Source of the DNA: Cymbomonas tetramitiformis
Taxonomy: Eukaryota > Chlorophyta > Pyramimonadophyceae > Pyramimonadales > Pyramimonadaceae
Direction of reading: 5' to 3'
Length of the DNA: 64,000 bases
Assembly (NCBI GenBank): GCA_001247695.2
Contig: LGRX02012505.1
Location: 30,769 to 94,768 of the forward strand
Under the pieces are notes generated by a model, which did no database searches, was not told where the DNA came from, and worked only from the letters and a program-made list of their open reading frames with translations. Every line of letters starts with the position of its first letter. Positions within the stretch are counted from its first letter, which is position 1. The position numbers and the translations under genes are program-made. Positions 11,350 to 23,347 of the stretch are shown here, piece by piece.

Positions 11350-14300
11350 TGTGCTCAACGACGAATGGAATCTACCTGACCACGAGGACTGTTTGTGCTC
11401 ACTCGCACGGGCCGCATGGGGAGCGCCTACCGGAAGTGCCATTTAGGTGAAGGGGAGAGAGCCGAGGGAGAGACTGGCGGGAAGGGACGAGTGAGTGCGG
11501 GAGGAAAAGGAGGGAGCAAAGAAGAGCTACCATACACAAGATACGTGGCAACAGACAAGTGACTCGGGCTGACTGTCATCGGCACCTTTCTGCCGCCCTT
11601 CCTTGTTTAATAAACCGATGACTTAGGAGAGCTCAGCAGAATCTGAATATGCTCGGCGTGTAAGTCTCACCGAGCAGCTGCACCTGATACCTCGGGCGCG
11701 GACTCGACTCTGATCGCAGGGAGGGTCCGGGAACAGTGGATGCTTGGGTTACGGGTAAGAGAGGCATGCATTGGTCCTAGGCTCGGTGTCCGTCGGGTGA
11801 CAGCACACGCATACTCGGGTCCACTGCAGATGGGGTAAGGCTGAACGAGTTAGTTGGGGCACTGGACATGGCCTGTGAGCAATCATATCGGGCGTGATTA
11901 TCCGCCTGTGGCGTGTGAGTGCGCCCCAAATGGAGTGTCACACTTCGCTGGATGAAGTCTGTTGAGCAGAGCGCGGCATGAGTGATTGTCCCCATTTGTT
12001 GGGCACTCACTCATGATGTGCTCTACATGGTGCTAGGTATGGGGTTTACGGGATGGGGGATTGCTCCTGTCAGCTGTCGGGCGCAGCCCTCCAATTCTTA
12101 GCTCCCTTCCGAAGCGGGGTGAACGAGAGGCGAAAGCAGTGACCACATTTCTACGGCACTGGAGGGATAACACCCCCCGCTGGCTCAGGTGTCCGCTCCA
12201 ATCCGCTTTAGTTTCCCGAGGCCAAGGATGGGGGCCTACCCATGGGAACCAGGTGGGGGGCATATGCTTTAGTACAAGGCTCTGAGACAGGTGGGGGCGA
12301 GGTGGGGAGGGGATGGATGAGTTGGTATGGCGGGCCTTGTCGCGTGCATGTTGCTTGGAACGGTGGTTACCGTGGAGGCGGGCGGTGGATGGATGGGTGG
12401 TAGTGTGCAAGGGTGCTGTAGAGGGGTGGCAAAGAGGGTTGAATAGGGGGCTGGGTTGCGGTAATGTGAGGGAGAAGGGGGAAACAGGGATGCCGCGAGT
12501 GGTTATATCGGTATTATTGTGGGACAGAGTGGAAGGCAGGAGAGGGTTGGCAAGAGATGGCGGAGAGTGGTGGCGGCACACTTTAGTTGGTCGTTGGGTG
12601 GGCGGGGATTCGGTGTGGCGGCTGGGAGGGAACTGGTACGGAGGGTGGCCAGTGGCGGGAGTGGGATTGTCTGGTACTGGTAGTGGGGTCACTGGGTGCC
12701 ATGAAGCCAACAGCCTGGGATACTGGAGTGGTGGCAGGGTCAGTGGGAGCTACGAGCTCGATCAGGGTCGCGAGGCGCGCATCAGTTTCACGCAGCGGGG
12801 TGAAAGCGGGCTCTATACACCGTGTGTCGTCAATTTGGCCATTGAGGAGGTCGTGCTCTCATCACGTTCCTGCTGGTGGGCTCGTTCTGCTCGGGTTTCA
12901 GCCGCTTCCAAAGGCTCAGTTTCATTTTGTTGGCAGGGGGTGGCGGCTTCTTCAGTTTGGTCATTGTATAGGTCATGAAGCATGCCATCGACCTCTTGCG
13001 GAAGGGCGTGTTCGGCTCGGGCTTCCGCTGCTCTGGAGGATTCAGGGGGGCTGGTCTGCATGAGGAGCAGACTTGTTTGCGGTTGGGGTTGTTTGCGTTT
13101 CGAGGTGCGGAGGGCCCTTGTCGGGTCAGTTGGTATGAGATTGACGACGCGCCGAGAGAGATCAGGGTCGGTGTCGGCAATATAGCGCGCTGCTCAGAGA
13201 TGTATGGCCAGGGCACATCGGTGGAGGATGTGGTGGAGGTCATTGCGGACGGGAGTCAAGTGGTGAGATTCAGAGATGGAGTGGGGGTGGTGATGGAGTT
13301 AAGGGGATCACGGGGCGCGATAGGGGTGGCGGTGGGGTCAAGGGAAATGGGGTGGGGAAGGTGTTTGGTGACGGTGTAGTTGGGAGGTGTTGCAGAAGGC
13401 GGCGGCGGGTGGGGATATGGTTTCGCAGAGAAGGTTCAGAAGTGTGCAGCTCGGGCTGTGGCAGGCATACCCTCCCGGGGATGAGGGGACCTGCGAAGAG
13501 GCGGTAGCGGGGATGACAAGATGGTGGAAGAGGTGCACAGTCTAGAAGGCGGCAATGTTGTGGACTTAGTTTGCTGCACGGCGGCAACTCCCGCAGTGGT
13601 CAGGATTCCCACCGCTGAGCGCCTGGAGAGGCCATCGGGTTCCATAAAGATGAAGATGGTGTCCACATGGGGATGATGGAGTGTAGGAACTTTGCAGCTG
13701 CACTCGATGACAGGGTACTGCCTATGGAGACTGAGCCTGAGATGAGCCATTTCCTTAGGCTGGCGGCAGTAGTGGAGATGATGGCAATGTCTTGTGGGGA
13801 GGGGGGCGACGGTGGTGGTCGTAGTGCTGGTTGTTGGGGTGGTTGCGGCAATGCTTGGGATTGCCGTTGTAGGGATGTGGTGGGGCAGGGGCGGTGAGAA
13901 GGTTGGTGGAGGGGTCAAGGAGCCCGCCAAGATGGGCAAGGCCGTGGTGGTCCGGGATTAGGATGGGCGGCGGATCAAGGGTAGGGAGGATGGGGAAGGT
14001 TGACGGGGCTTCGTGGAGAGTCGGGAGATGACGGGTTCCCACTTAGCGGCCACACTGAGCCAGGACACGTCATCAGAGGACATTTTGTTGGTGAGTAGGC
14101 AGAGGCTGAGTGCTATTGCGTTGCGCGAGAGTGGGCCATAGGAGTTCCTCCAGTTGTACAGGTAGGATTGCCGTTAGAAATGTTTTGCGAAAGAGATCAC
14201 TTCAGTGTCGATTGCGTCAATGGTTCGCCAGATGGACATCCAAAGGGAGGGGTCGGTGGCGGTGTGCGAGCGGCAAGGGATCAGGATCAGGTCTTTGGCT

Positions 14301-16125
14301 CTTAGGGTTGGGGTGAGGTAGGGAATTCTGAGCTGGAGGTCGTTGGAGATGAGGGATTGGATAGCGAGGCGGAGCTCTGAGTTTGAGACGGGGGCGAAGG
14401 TGACTTGGGATGGGGGCGGGGGATGGGATTGGGGGCTGAGGAGAGGATGGGACCGGGGGCGGTGGTGGAAGCAGTTGTGGCGGTGGTGGGTGCGGAGGGA
14501 TTAGGGGTGGACGGGACGGTAGGAGTGGGGGTGCGGGTGGAGATGGGAGCGGGGTGGGTTTGAGGAGGCCAAGTGGGGTTTGGGCTCGGTTTGCTAGCAC
14601 CATCGTCCACGTGGCAAGGAGGGAGCTCAGTAGCCTCGCTGCATGTGGAGGTACAGAAAGAGCCGTCTGGATTCCCGGATGATGTCACTAAGGCGGTTGG
14701 AGGAGTGGAGGTAGGTAAGGAATTGAGGATGGAAAGTGGAGTAGCGGAGGTTGTCGAGGAGGCACATCTCAGAGCTGGGGAAGCGTTGGAGGACATATTC
14801 AAGTCTTCTTTTTTGACTCGGAGTGAAATGATGGAGTTTCTGGAGGGTTAAGCGTGGAATTCGGCAGTGAAAAAGGATCATTTGACGGGGAGCGCATCCT
14901 CGATGGGTACTCGTTCGCTTGTGGTGGTGAGGGTTGCAGTACAGACGCCTGTGAGCTTTTTACTTGGGTGGACCATGGTGCCGGGGTGGTGGCGGCTTGC
15001 AGCAGAGGTGTCGGTGACGGGTGGGCTAATTCTGGTGGTGTAGAGTTTCAACTTCACATGTAGTGCGGAGGTAGGAGGGGTAGTCTGCGTTGTATGTTTC
15101 AGCTGAGACACAACCTTGGTTGGGAGTGATGAAATCATCTTGGAAGGAGAGGGAAGAGCTTTCAAAGAGTGCGGTGTCTAGGTATTGGTGTCTTAGGAAG
15201 TGGGGGAGTTGCACATCGAAGGAGAGCTTCAAGAGGGCAGAGTGGCGGTGGGAGTCAAGGTAGGACTTCCAGATGCTGACTCCACACGAGGAGAAGGTGC
15301 CACCAATACTGAGCCCTCGATTTTGGCGGGCCAGTTTCCCAGGAATTTGGTAGTGAAGTTTGAGAGAATCTCTTCAAGGAGGTCAAGAATAGAAGAAGCA
15401 GTGAAGAGGAACTCAGACTAATTTTTTTCATGGGAAAGATTCGCCCATTTTTCCCGCATGGCAAGATGGTTATTAAAGGTTATGTGCATGGCGAAGGCAG
15501 CCGAGGCCTTGGAGGAGGCTGAAGCGATGTCGAAGGCTTCATGCATAATGGCGAGGAGAGCGAGGAGGCCACGGTCGCCATTGAGACCCTTGGGATGAAG
15601 CTTTTCACGGGCCTGGCCGCGGTTCCGGGGGTTATCTGTAGAGTTGTTGTAAGAGAGGAGAGGGGAGGGGTACATTTCCAATGCGTTCCGGGCCCTTGTG
15701 TTTATGAGGTCGTTGAATTTCGAAGTGAGGTATATGGGTGTGACAAGGTGTCTGAGTTGTGCTTCAAGGTCTGAAACTCTTTTGCCAAGGATAATTTATA
15801 CTGTTGATAACACGCACTGAACTGCTTGCATGCTAGGGGAGAAGATATTGTTGGTTCCCACATTCGAGACCAATCTGGATCTGCCATCTGCTTTGTCTGT
15901 GAGGGAGAGAGAGGGGAATTTAAGTGTGGGTTGAAGGCTAGTGGAGCCATCGGGAATTTTGAATTCTGATTGAGGGACCGAGGGTAGGCCTTGGAAGTCA
16001 GGGTCACGTAGAGCTTTGAGACGGAGGAGTTCGGATTGGTGGTCTCGGGGGGTAAGAGGTTCATACCAGCCGGAGTCAATGAGAATATGAAGCGTGAGCA
16101 AGAGGTTTGCATAGGATGACAAGCT
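11350..16125 (-). pseudogene. Decayed minus-strand coding block, copy 2 of the unidentified repeat family
   Basis: This is the longer relative of the 7.9-10.2 kb block. Coherent minus-strand segments include 15796-16122 (SGWYEPLTPRDHQSELLRL), 15026-15232 and 14627-14881 (SQKRRLEYVLQRFPSSEM), and the SLWMSIWRTIDAIDTEV segment near 14200. These are separated by frameshifts and stops, so the sequence looks like an old coding region that has lost function. The 8441-8660 and 13200-13450 regions are also alike at the DNA level. I do not recognise the family. Plus-strand frames here are G-rich complements without domain character. Confidence 0.35.
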
Positions 16126-17045
16126 TCTCGCGATCGTTATCTATCACGGTGGTGAGGCAGACATGGGAGGAGTGCACTGCATGGCACAGAGCTTGGGCGG
16201 ATTCGATTGAGGAGATGGACTATGCTACGCACGCCGGGCAGGGTGTTCATGGTGGCGGGACGCAAGGGTCTGGGGGAACGAAACATGAGCAGTCCGGCCA
16301 GGCTTCCGGTGGGGCAGGCGAGGCAAGAAGGATGGCATCACGGCTCTTGGAGAGTATGGAAGACGTGCAGCAAGAAGTGGAAAATGGACAGGCGGTGAAG
16401 GCCGGGAACTGGGCACCGCGGAGGTGTTTGTGGGCGCAGGCGGGCCCCGCCAAGCGGCCTCGTCTCAGCACTTGAGCGTACAGGATAGCTTGGCAGAGAG
16501 GGATGAGCTCTCATCGCGAGACCCAGAGCGCGGGGTCTGGACTCAGGAGATGGCCTTGGCTGAGTGGCATGAGCTCTTATCGCGAGGTCCAGAGCGCGGG
16601 GTCTAGACTCAGGAGCAGAGCGGGGCCTCACCAGAGCAGGCGATGGCCTTGGCCGAGGAAGGGGTGTCCAATCTGATGGGGGCAAGCAGGCGGGTGACCC
16701 ACATGCTCGAGGAGGTTGTTGGAATGGAGGGACGTGGTGGAGAGGGTGTTGAGCGAGGTGCGGGTGGAAGGATGGCGGGTGGAGTTGACACAAGCCGGGC
16801 CCCTCAAAGCCTGGAGGGGGGCTCAAAGCCCGAGGGGGCATCCCGGCAACGAAGATCGCTGATCAGGTTGCACGGCACCATACGGCGTCTCATCAGCTCC
16901 CTTGCCCACGTGGCAAGGTTGTTGGCCCTGCCGGAACTAAAAGTAATAGGCAATTTTCAGGACGGCGACGACCGGATGGTGAAGTATCGGCCACCGGGAG
17001 GGCCTCGGACACACAGGCATCTGCAGGGATGGGACCCCAAGTAGG
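16107..17045 (+). other. GC-rich open frames with an internal duplication; no recognised protein
   Basis: Two plus-strand frames (16107-16475 and 16643-17044) are Gly, Ala and Arg rich. At 16500-16615 a roughly 72-bp unit (GATGAGCTCT, CGCGAG, CCAGAGCGCGGGGTCT, GACTCAGGAG) occurs twice. No domain, start context or splice site singles out a real gene. Confidence 0.3.
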
Positions 17046-17925
17046 AATAGTGCAGGACAATAGTTGCAGTGCAAGTGTGCAGCGCATCAGTCAGGACCGC
17101 AGCTTACTCGCATGGTGTCCAGCGCAAGGGCTTAAGTCCCATACAGCTGGTGTTGGGGGTACGGGGTTGCAAGTGCAGATCAGCGGCCAGTGCGCAAGCA
17201 ATCCAGTTTATCATTTTCAAGCCCTTGCGAGCCCTTTGGAACATCGTGTTTTGGGCGGACAAGCTCTCTTGAGACCAAGCATTGGGGCAGACAGAGAGCA
17301 GGGTGGTGGTTCTGAGCCTAGGCTCGGTGATCAGGAGATGGCTCGGGCATCTCGGAGTGAACTGGCTTCAGAGGCACAGCAGCAGTGCGCAAGCAGTGCA
17401 GATGCAGAAACCCCATGGAGGCGCTCACAGGGCTCGTTGAGGGGGGCCCGTTCTCCACTAGTGAGCCCCAGTAAATTCGGATAAATGTCCTGGAGGGTTT
17501 ACTGAGTCCGTTGATCCCCGGTGTGGGTATATAGTTCAGCCGATCACCGGTGGTTACATGGCGCAAAAAGAATCGGTCCAAGGATAAGCCACACGCATAG
17601 TGCAGCCGATCTTCTATGGTTACATGATGCTAAAGGAATCGGTCCAAAAATAAGCCACACACATACTTCTTGTAAATCCGAATTTGAGAACCAGTGCAAA
17701 CATTATCAAGCTAAGAAACGCAAAATGCTCTCTGTATGTTGGCATGCCCTCTCCTAGGCTTGCAGCAAAAGGAATCGCGAAACCTCTTTTCGGACAATGC
17801 ATGTGTGATCCCCTCACAACTGCAAATGCCGCACAATGTACCAAGTCATGCTTCAGTGAACAGATCTCTCCAAGTTCAAAGAGGACCTTTGAATAACGAC
17901 CCTGCCGCATAACGCTAACCTTGCG
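17046..17925. other. Intergenic DNA with a 66-bp tandem duplication
   Basis: Two copies of a unit running from CAGCCGATC through GGTTACATG, AATCGGTCCAA and ATAAGCCACACRCATA lie at about 17537-17667. The rest has no recognisable gene. The 3' end of the minus-strand coiled-coil gene may extend into the right part. Confidence 0.5.
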
Positions 17926-18037
17926 ATCAAACTGATGTGTACAACTGTCCATAGATGAAAACCACAAGAGCATATGACCATACTTGCAAATGTTTGGCCG
18001 AGTGCATAAAGACAGCGTTGGAATGACTTGGGCCCAC

Positions 18038-20992
18038 CTCTTGCGAGCAGTTCCCACTAGTGGCGGTTTCTATTTGAGAGTAAAGCACACTCAACTCCTC
18101 CAATAGTTCTTCCCGTTGCTCCATGCCAGCGAGCAGCTCCGCATCCTTTTCCGCTAACTTCTCCTCCCATTCCTGCAAACAAATCCGCTCTGTGAAACTG
18201 TAATCACCATCGCATGATCTACAATTCAAGATATCAAGGTCACACTTGCTCAGCCTTTCATGAAAGCACATCTTCACCTCGATACTCATTCGATTCGCCA
18301 CAGCTTTCTTTACCTGCCGTTTCTTCGAGTTGCGCTTGGGCCCCTCATTCGCCACCCGTTCTTTGATTTGAGCCCAGGCCCCTCATTCGCCACCCGTTCT
18401 TTGATTTGTTCGGCCACGCCGTTCTTTGATTTGTTCCCAGGCCCCTCATTCGCCACCCCTTCTTTGATTCGAGCCCAGGCCCCTCATTCGCCAACCTTCG
18501 TTGATTTGTTCCCGGCCCCTCATTTAGCCACCCATTATTGATTTGTTCCCGGGGCCCCTCGTCGCCACCCCTTCTTTGATTTGAGCCCAGGCCCCTCATT
18601 CGCCAACCTTCGTTGATTTGTTCCCGGGCCCCTCATTGGCCACCCCTTCTTTGGTTTGTGCCCGGGCCTCTCATTAGCCACCGCTTCGAGGCGCATGCCC
18701 ACGGTTTCTCACTACCCATCACTCGGTGCTAGAAGAATAGGCGTCGATGATGCCTGAACTCACTTGCGTCCTCAGACGCCTTGTTCATTTGGGGATTTGC
18801 CTGGAATCTGTCAAGGTGCCGAAGTGCTCTCATCGTGACGACATCAATTCTATCATCGAACACTCCTCCAAGGTCTTCTCACTTGAAGCTTCAAGTACGG
18901 CAGCAGGCTGCCGCCACTTGAGTTGCAAGGTCTTCACACCTGAAGCTTCAAGTACGGCAGCAGGCTGCCGCCACTTGAGTTGCAAGGTCGAAGCCTATCG
19001 CAAAGGACATGAAATTAATGGTGGGTGCACCACTTACCTCGTAAAGCCTTTCGAATTTGGTTTCAAACTGATCGAGAAGGGACATCTTCACCTCGACATC
19101 AGCTGCACCCACCGAGGCGATGAGTAAGCACGCTAAAGAACAAACATGCCCGACTCCCCTCTGCAAGGGAAAACAATGCGCCTTTGAACGCCTGTTTAAA
19201 CAGAAGTCGAGAGGAGGCTCAAGCTCCCTTTCAAAGTGACCCGCAGGGTTCCCACTTGCCACCAACCCGAACACCACAGCCGCAATTTCACCATTCCTCC
19301 CGCCTTCTCAAAAACCACCGGCTCACCTCTCTCCAAAAGCCATTGGGCCACAGGCTTCGACACAAACACACACATCACTTGCCCGACTGCGAACATTCAC
19401 GCGTGTGCAAACCAATGCAAGCACCTCTAAAGTCGGAAGCATACGCATAAGGTGAAAGCACGAGACAAAGGAGGCCTGAAACAGGCCGTTATGGTATGCT
19501 GCTCTGTCTGCCCTGCTGCCCTGTTGTCACGGCACATCGCCATCTAAGACGGATAGGTGCTTCACGCTTGCCGTTGTCGAATGCTATGGGCAGCAGCACC
19601 AAACTGTAGATAATTGAGAAGGACTTTCCTATGCCACATGCCACATGTCCCATAAAGCCTCGTAGGCATGCAATTTGGCCGAGCTATGCAACGGGCAAGG
19701 GAGTGGTTGAGACCAGAGAGTTCCTCAGTCCGATCCATGAGTTCCGCACGCTCACGGTCTGCCTCCTCCAATGTCGTGGCGAGCTCGACCTCTTTCAGCC
19801 TAAGCTTATTTTGCAGCTGCTCCACAGTCAGCGCCATCTCCTGCTCCTTCATCTTCATCTCACGATGCAACTCCTCCATGGCCAAAATATCGTGTGAAAC
19901 CTGTTGTACCTCTTCCTCAAGCTCCCTTGCCCTGGCCTGCCGTGCCGTCTCCACGCCTAAGCGCCCGAGGGGAAAACATCGCGTGAGGTCTACTGCACCC
20001 CTTCTCTCTTCCCATATCCTCTGCGCCGCCTCGACAACGAAGTAAGTCATGTAACACCTTGGTTGCGTGCCCATTGCGGGTGCTCTAATAGTTGTGGCTA
20101 GAGAAATGCAGCTCGTGGTAAAATGTGCCCTACAGGCGGCGACACGCACACAATTCTGGAAATACCGCGAGATGAAATAACAGCGACAAAGCTAGAAGAG
20201 GAAACCGGGTGGTGGACGGGCACTTCGTCAGTAAACCTCAGGATGTTAAGGTCGTTCTTGTTGCAAGCAAAGGAGAAGAATGCAGGTGGAAAGTGTGAAA
20301 GGCTATGGGATGAGAATCTCACGAGCATCAATATGTTTTGGTTCTCCAGGAGCTCCTTTTCACGCTGTTCTCGATGAATGTCATGAAGGAGCTGATCTCG
20401 TTGGATGGCATGAAGGAGCTGATCAGTTCTTGGCAACTCCTCTGTCCCTTGCTCGTGAGGCGCGCTTGCTACAAGGTCCTCCACAATCTTCAACTGTATG
20501 GAACTACTTTCAAGTTGCTCTGTTGAACATCGAATTGACTGCACCTGCCTTTCCCCCTGCAAGCAACAAGTCCACTTCAACTGCTACTTCAACTATCAAG
20601 TGAGGCGTGCACAACGAAAAGCAGCCTTGTTGGAAACAGGTGACACCCTTTCGAACCTGATATCCCTTCCTTGAATACGTGCTTTCAGCCCCATCCATGT
20701 CTACGTTCTCCACATTTTCTGTGTTCAAGTTCGCTTCCACGACCTGATGATTCCGGTACTCGTAAGCTAGTTGCAGCAGTTGGGCGAGGCGCACAAGCTG
20801 GTCGATACCTCCAACAGCAGGTGCATCTCTATCCGCAAGTTTCACTGGAACAAGACGTTTCGCGATATCTTGCAGCTCGTCAAGTTCCCGTTGAGTGGGT
20901 GCGACCCGAAGCATCTTTTCCACGTCAAAGTTCGCCATAATCGCCCAGTCAATCTGGCCACTCTTTTCGGAGAACTTGAAAGGCAGTGACAT
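18038..20992 (-). CDS. Multi-exon coiled-coil protein with a DZIP1/Iguana-like N-terminus (putative ciliary basal body protein)
   Basis: Exon 1 runs 20992 to 20657, from an ATG (MSLPFKFSEKSGQIDW) to CAG|GTTCG. Exon 2 runs 20556 to 20323, between TTGCTTGCAG and CTC|GTGAG. A coiled-coil exon lies at about 20040-19700, with borders unclear (ARELEEEVQQ, then LRLKEVELATTLEEADRE). Another exon runs 19102-19038, ending GAG|GTAAGT, and another 18172-18038, after TTTGTTTGCAG (KLAEKDAELLAGMEQREELL). Exons 1 and 2 join in frame. Residues 4-110 resemble the Dzip-like N-terminal domain: FKF, then DW, a DVEKML segment, then QLVRLAQLLQLAYEY. DZIP1 acts at the basal body and transition zone of cilia. The C2H2 finger usual in DZIP1 was not found, so the name is a proposal; a generic coiled-coil protein is the alternative. 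The 3' end is not defined. A YR retrotransposon ends 400 bp upstream of the start. Confidence 0.5.
18340..18690. repeat. Tandem repeat of about 45 bp, 7-9 copies, in an apparent intron
   Basis: The repeated phrase is CCCCTCATTCGCCACCC followed by TTCTTTGATTTG and then GAGCCCAGG or TTCCCGGG. It lies between the 18172-18038 and 19102-19038 exons of the minus-strand coiled-coil gene, so it is probably intronic. Confidence 0.85.
18874..18987. repeat. 54-57 bp tandem duplication in an apparent intron
   Basis: Two near-identical copies of AAGGTCTTCWCACYTGAAGC, then TTCAAGTACGGCAGCAGGC and TGCCGCCACTTGAGTTGC. Two copies only, just downstream (minus sense) of the 19038 splice donor. Confidence 0.85.
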
Positions 20993-21391
20993 ACTTGAAA
21001 CTCCTGCAGTCCGGAGCACGCGTCGAAGGAAAGTGTCGAAAGTCCGCCAAAACGGTATTTGAGCAAGCGGTTGGAAAGGTGCGTGGTGGCAAGACCACGT
21101 GTGACAATTCACAGGATATGAGCAGTGATGTCGTGAACGATTATTGGCATCGACTACTATGGTATTACACGCGCGTTTCGTTAGAGTTTCGTGTTACCAC
21201 TGCCTAAGTTTTAGCCAAAGTTGCCTTTCCTGAGTTCACAGTTTGAGCTTCAAACGTATGCTGGTCACGGCAGACTGACAACTGTTTTTTCAGACATCAA
21301 ACTCTTCCCTTTGGGTTTGTCCTGCGCTCGTGCGGGCGGGGGTGACAACCCACCGCACGCCAGGCCAGAACCCTACGTAGCTCTTTTCCCG

Positions 21392-21532
21392 ACAGTGATA
21401 CTGTTGATCCTGCGGATTCCCCGTAAATCGGATGACCGCCCAGTCACCTTGTCCGATCCGCTCCCGTTGGGTAGGAATGGCGAGAAAAAGAGCGGAAAGT
21501 AAGGCGAAGCAGCAAGGCAGCACTCCAGCGTC
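21392..21532 (-). repeat. Terminal repeat B2 of the YR retrotransposon
   Basis: This 141-bp block matches B1 (21822-21962) from ACAGTGATACTGTTGATCC to CACTCCAGCGTC, with only a few differences. Its outer edge at 21392 is the proposed 3' end of the element. A 49-bp unique segment separates it from A2. Confidence 0.9.
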
Positions 21533-21581
21533 AGATCGGAGCCTGAGTTGGAGAACCCATTTTTAAGGGTGGGCGGGCAGG

Positions 21582-21826
21582 GAAGAAAAATTGCGTTAGG
21601 AAACGAAGAAGAAAGACGCAGCAATCGTCAGCAGGTAGGAAAAGTGAAGTATTTTCACCAATTTCCGACTTAAGAGCGACACTCTGCGACACTTGGACTA
21701 CGAAGCTGGAGGTGAACCACCACTTCGCGATTCTTCATTTCCGCGATCCGAGGAGTGAGATCGGACGATCCGTCTCCTGAATGACGGTCATCACTGATGA
21801 CGGAAGGAAAGTCGGCGATCAACAGT
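21582..21826 (-). repeat. Repeat A2 of the YR retrotransposon
   Basis: This matches A1 at 30112-30356 in the same orientation, from AAGAAAAMTTGCGTTAGG to GTCGGCGATCAACAGT, with a handful of substitutions. It overlaps B1 by five bases (ACAGT). Confidence 0.9.
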
Positions 21827-21962
21827 GATACTGTTGATCCTGCGGATTCCCCGTAAATCGGATGACCGCCCAGTCACCTTGTCCGATCCGCTCCCGTTGG
21901 GTAGGAATGGCGAGAAAAAGAGCGGAAAGTAAGGCGAAGCAACAAGGCACCACTCCAGCGTC
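21822..21962 (-). repeat. Internal repeat B1 of the YR retrotransposon
   Basis: The 141-bp copy of B2 lies immediately inside A2, about 90 bp beyond the 3' end of the recombinase ORF. The A2-B1 boundary has the sequence expected of a circle junction. Confidence 0.9.
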
Positions 21963-22054
21963 GCCTCTCCGCCAACACTCACAACCCCCGCCTCTTGACG
22001 CCTTTTCACCCCAACTCTCAAACTCGAGCCAACAGAAATTAATAATCAAATTAC

Positions 22055-23194
22055 TCATACAAATACCCGCACGAATGATTGTGCCGCATTCAGCTCCATG
22101 TATTCTTTCGTCGAGACTTTCTCTACCTGCCTTGAGGATGACATTCCCAAGACTTGCCACACTTTCATATAATGTCTAGCAATCCTCTCTGTTTTCCAAT
22201 ACGCCTGTCCCATAACCTGCTGCAGGTCGGCTCCTTCAAGGAAAAGTTCAATTGCTCCCGCTGTCCGAATGCTGAAGAATGTTTCCCCATTGAACAGCCC
22301 CGCTTTTTGCAACCAGTATTTGAGGTCTGAATTCATCTGCTTCCTGGAAATCGGACTATTTTCCACTTTGCCAGACCTGACTGGTCTGAACAAGAATCCT
22401 TGTGCAAGGTTCAGACCCAAATTTTTCATCACTTGGAGGTAGTCCTCCAACGCTGAGATGGGGCATTTAGATTTATCAGGGAGTCTTTTGATTCCGAAAA
22501 CGTGTTCATCGCCCGAACGGAGTGTCTTCCCCCACTGGTAGTTGAAGAGAAAACCGGAGTTATCGGGAAATCTTATGATCCCTTCCACCCTTGTGGCGCC
22601 CAGCTCCGCCGGTCTCTTCAGAGCGTATAAGTCCATCAGGATCATTGCCTTACATCTAAGAGTGATGAACAAAAGTATCCAATCTTGTGTCGAGGCAAAA
22701 CCAGCTGCCTCTGCGTTCATGTGAATCACTAGCTTGTCGATCGTACAACTGAAAAGTGGTGTTGCCTGATTTGGGGTGATTCTTGCTTGCAACTGTTCAT
22801 TCCTGGTCATCGTTTCATAGACCTTAACCACCCTACCTGTGCACGGGTTGTCCGACCCGCCCCTTCCGAAATCCTGGAAGGCACTAGAGAGTCTGCCGAT
22901 AAGGGAATTCACCGAACTTGCGGCTTGCCTGACTGGGCAACTACATCTTCCCAGTTGAGGGCACGTGGCCGAATGAACGTTAGTCTTACCGAACTGTTCC
23001 AAGTAAATAAGATACCATAAGATGTGTTGCGCTGTACACGAATCCAATGATTCTGGTGGGGTCATGCAAGCCAGGAATTCCCCGAGGGCCCGCAAATTTC
23101 GGAGTTTGGCCGATTGGTACACATCCCTGGCCCTTGCTTCCTGAAGCTCCTTCGTTCTTAGATGTATGGCGGCCCAGTCAGGGGATTTTCTCAA
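22055..23194 (-). CDS. Tyrosine recombinase of the YR retrotransposon
   Basis: Site-specific recombinase that would integrate the circular cDNA. The frame is about 380 codons; the listed start is TTG, so the true start is unknown. The C-terminal catalytic fold is readable. Box I arginine is in LKRPAELGATRV (about residue 218). A KTLRSGDEHVFGIKRLP strand region follows. Box II reads ETFFSIRTAGAIELF, and the tail AYWKTERIARHYMKVW carries the nucleophile Tyr in ARHYM. The residue three before the box II Arg, normally His in HxxR, here lies in FFSIR, so the usual His seems replaced. The N-terminal part has a CPQLGRCSCP cysteine cluster. It is the last ORF before B1, as in DIRS-order elements. Confidence 0.82.
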   Translation of the reverse strand: MRKSPDWAAIHLRTKELQEARARDVYQSAKLRNLRALGEFLACMTPPESLDSCTAQHILWYLIYLEQFGKTNVHSATCPQLGRCSCPVRQAASSVNSLIGRLSSAFQDFGRGGSDNPCTGRVVKVYETMTRNEQLQARITPNQATPLFSCTIDKLVIHMNAEAAGFASTQDWILLFITLRCKAMILMDLYALKRPAELGATRVEGIIRFPDNSGFLFNYQWGKTLRSGDEHVFGIKRLPDKSKCPISALEDYLQVMKNLGLNLAQGFLFRPVRSGKVENSPISRKQMNSDLKYWLQKAGLFNGETFFSIRTAGAIELFLEGADLQQVMGQAYWKTERIARHYMKVWQVLGMSSSRQVEKVSTKEYMELNAAQSFVRVFV

Positions 23195-23347
23195 CAGGCT
23201 CTTGCCACCACCCTGTTAACCTCAAAATTTTCCCCTTCCCCAAAAGTTACAGGCGTTCAACAATTTATTTTCCAGGGTAAACGGATTACTATGGGAGGCT
23301 TATTAATATATCACATGAATTTTGTGTTTTTGGAATACGAAGTGTTT

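Noticed and set aside
10611..11450. 279-codon and 180-codon open frames over the minisatellite
   Set aside because: They arise because the 93-bp unit is a multiple of three and lacks stops in several frames; there is no start context, splice site or domain.
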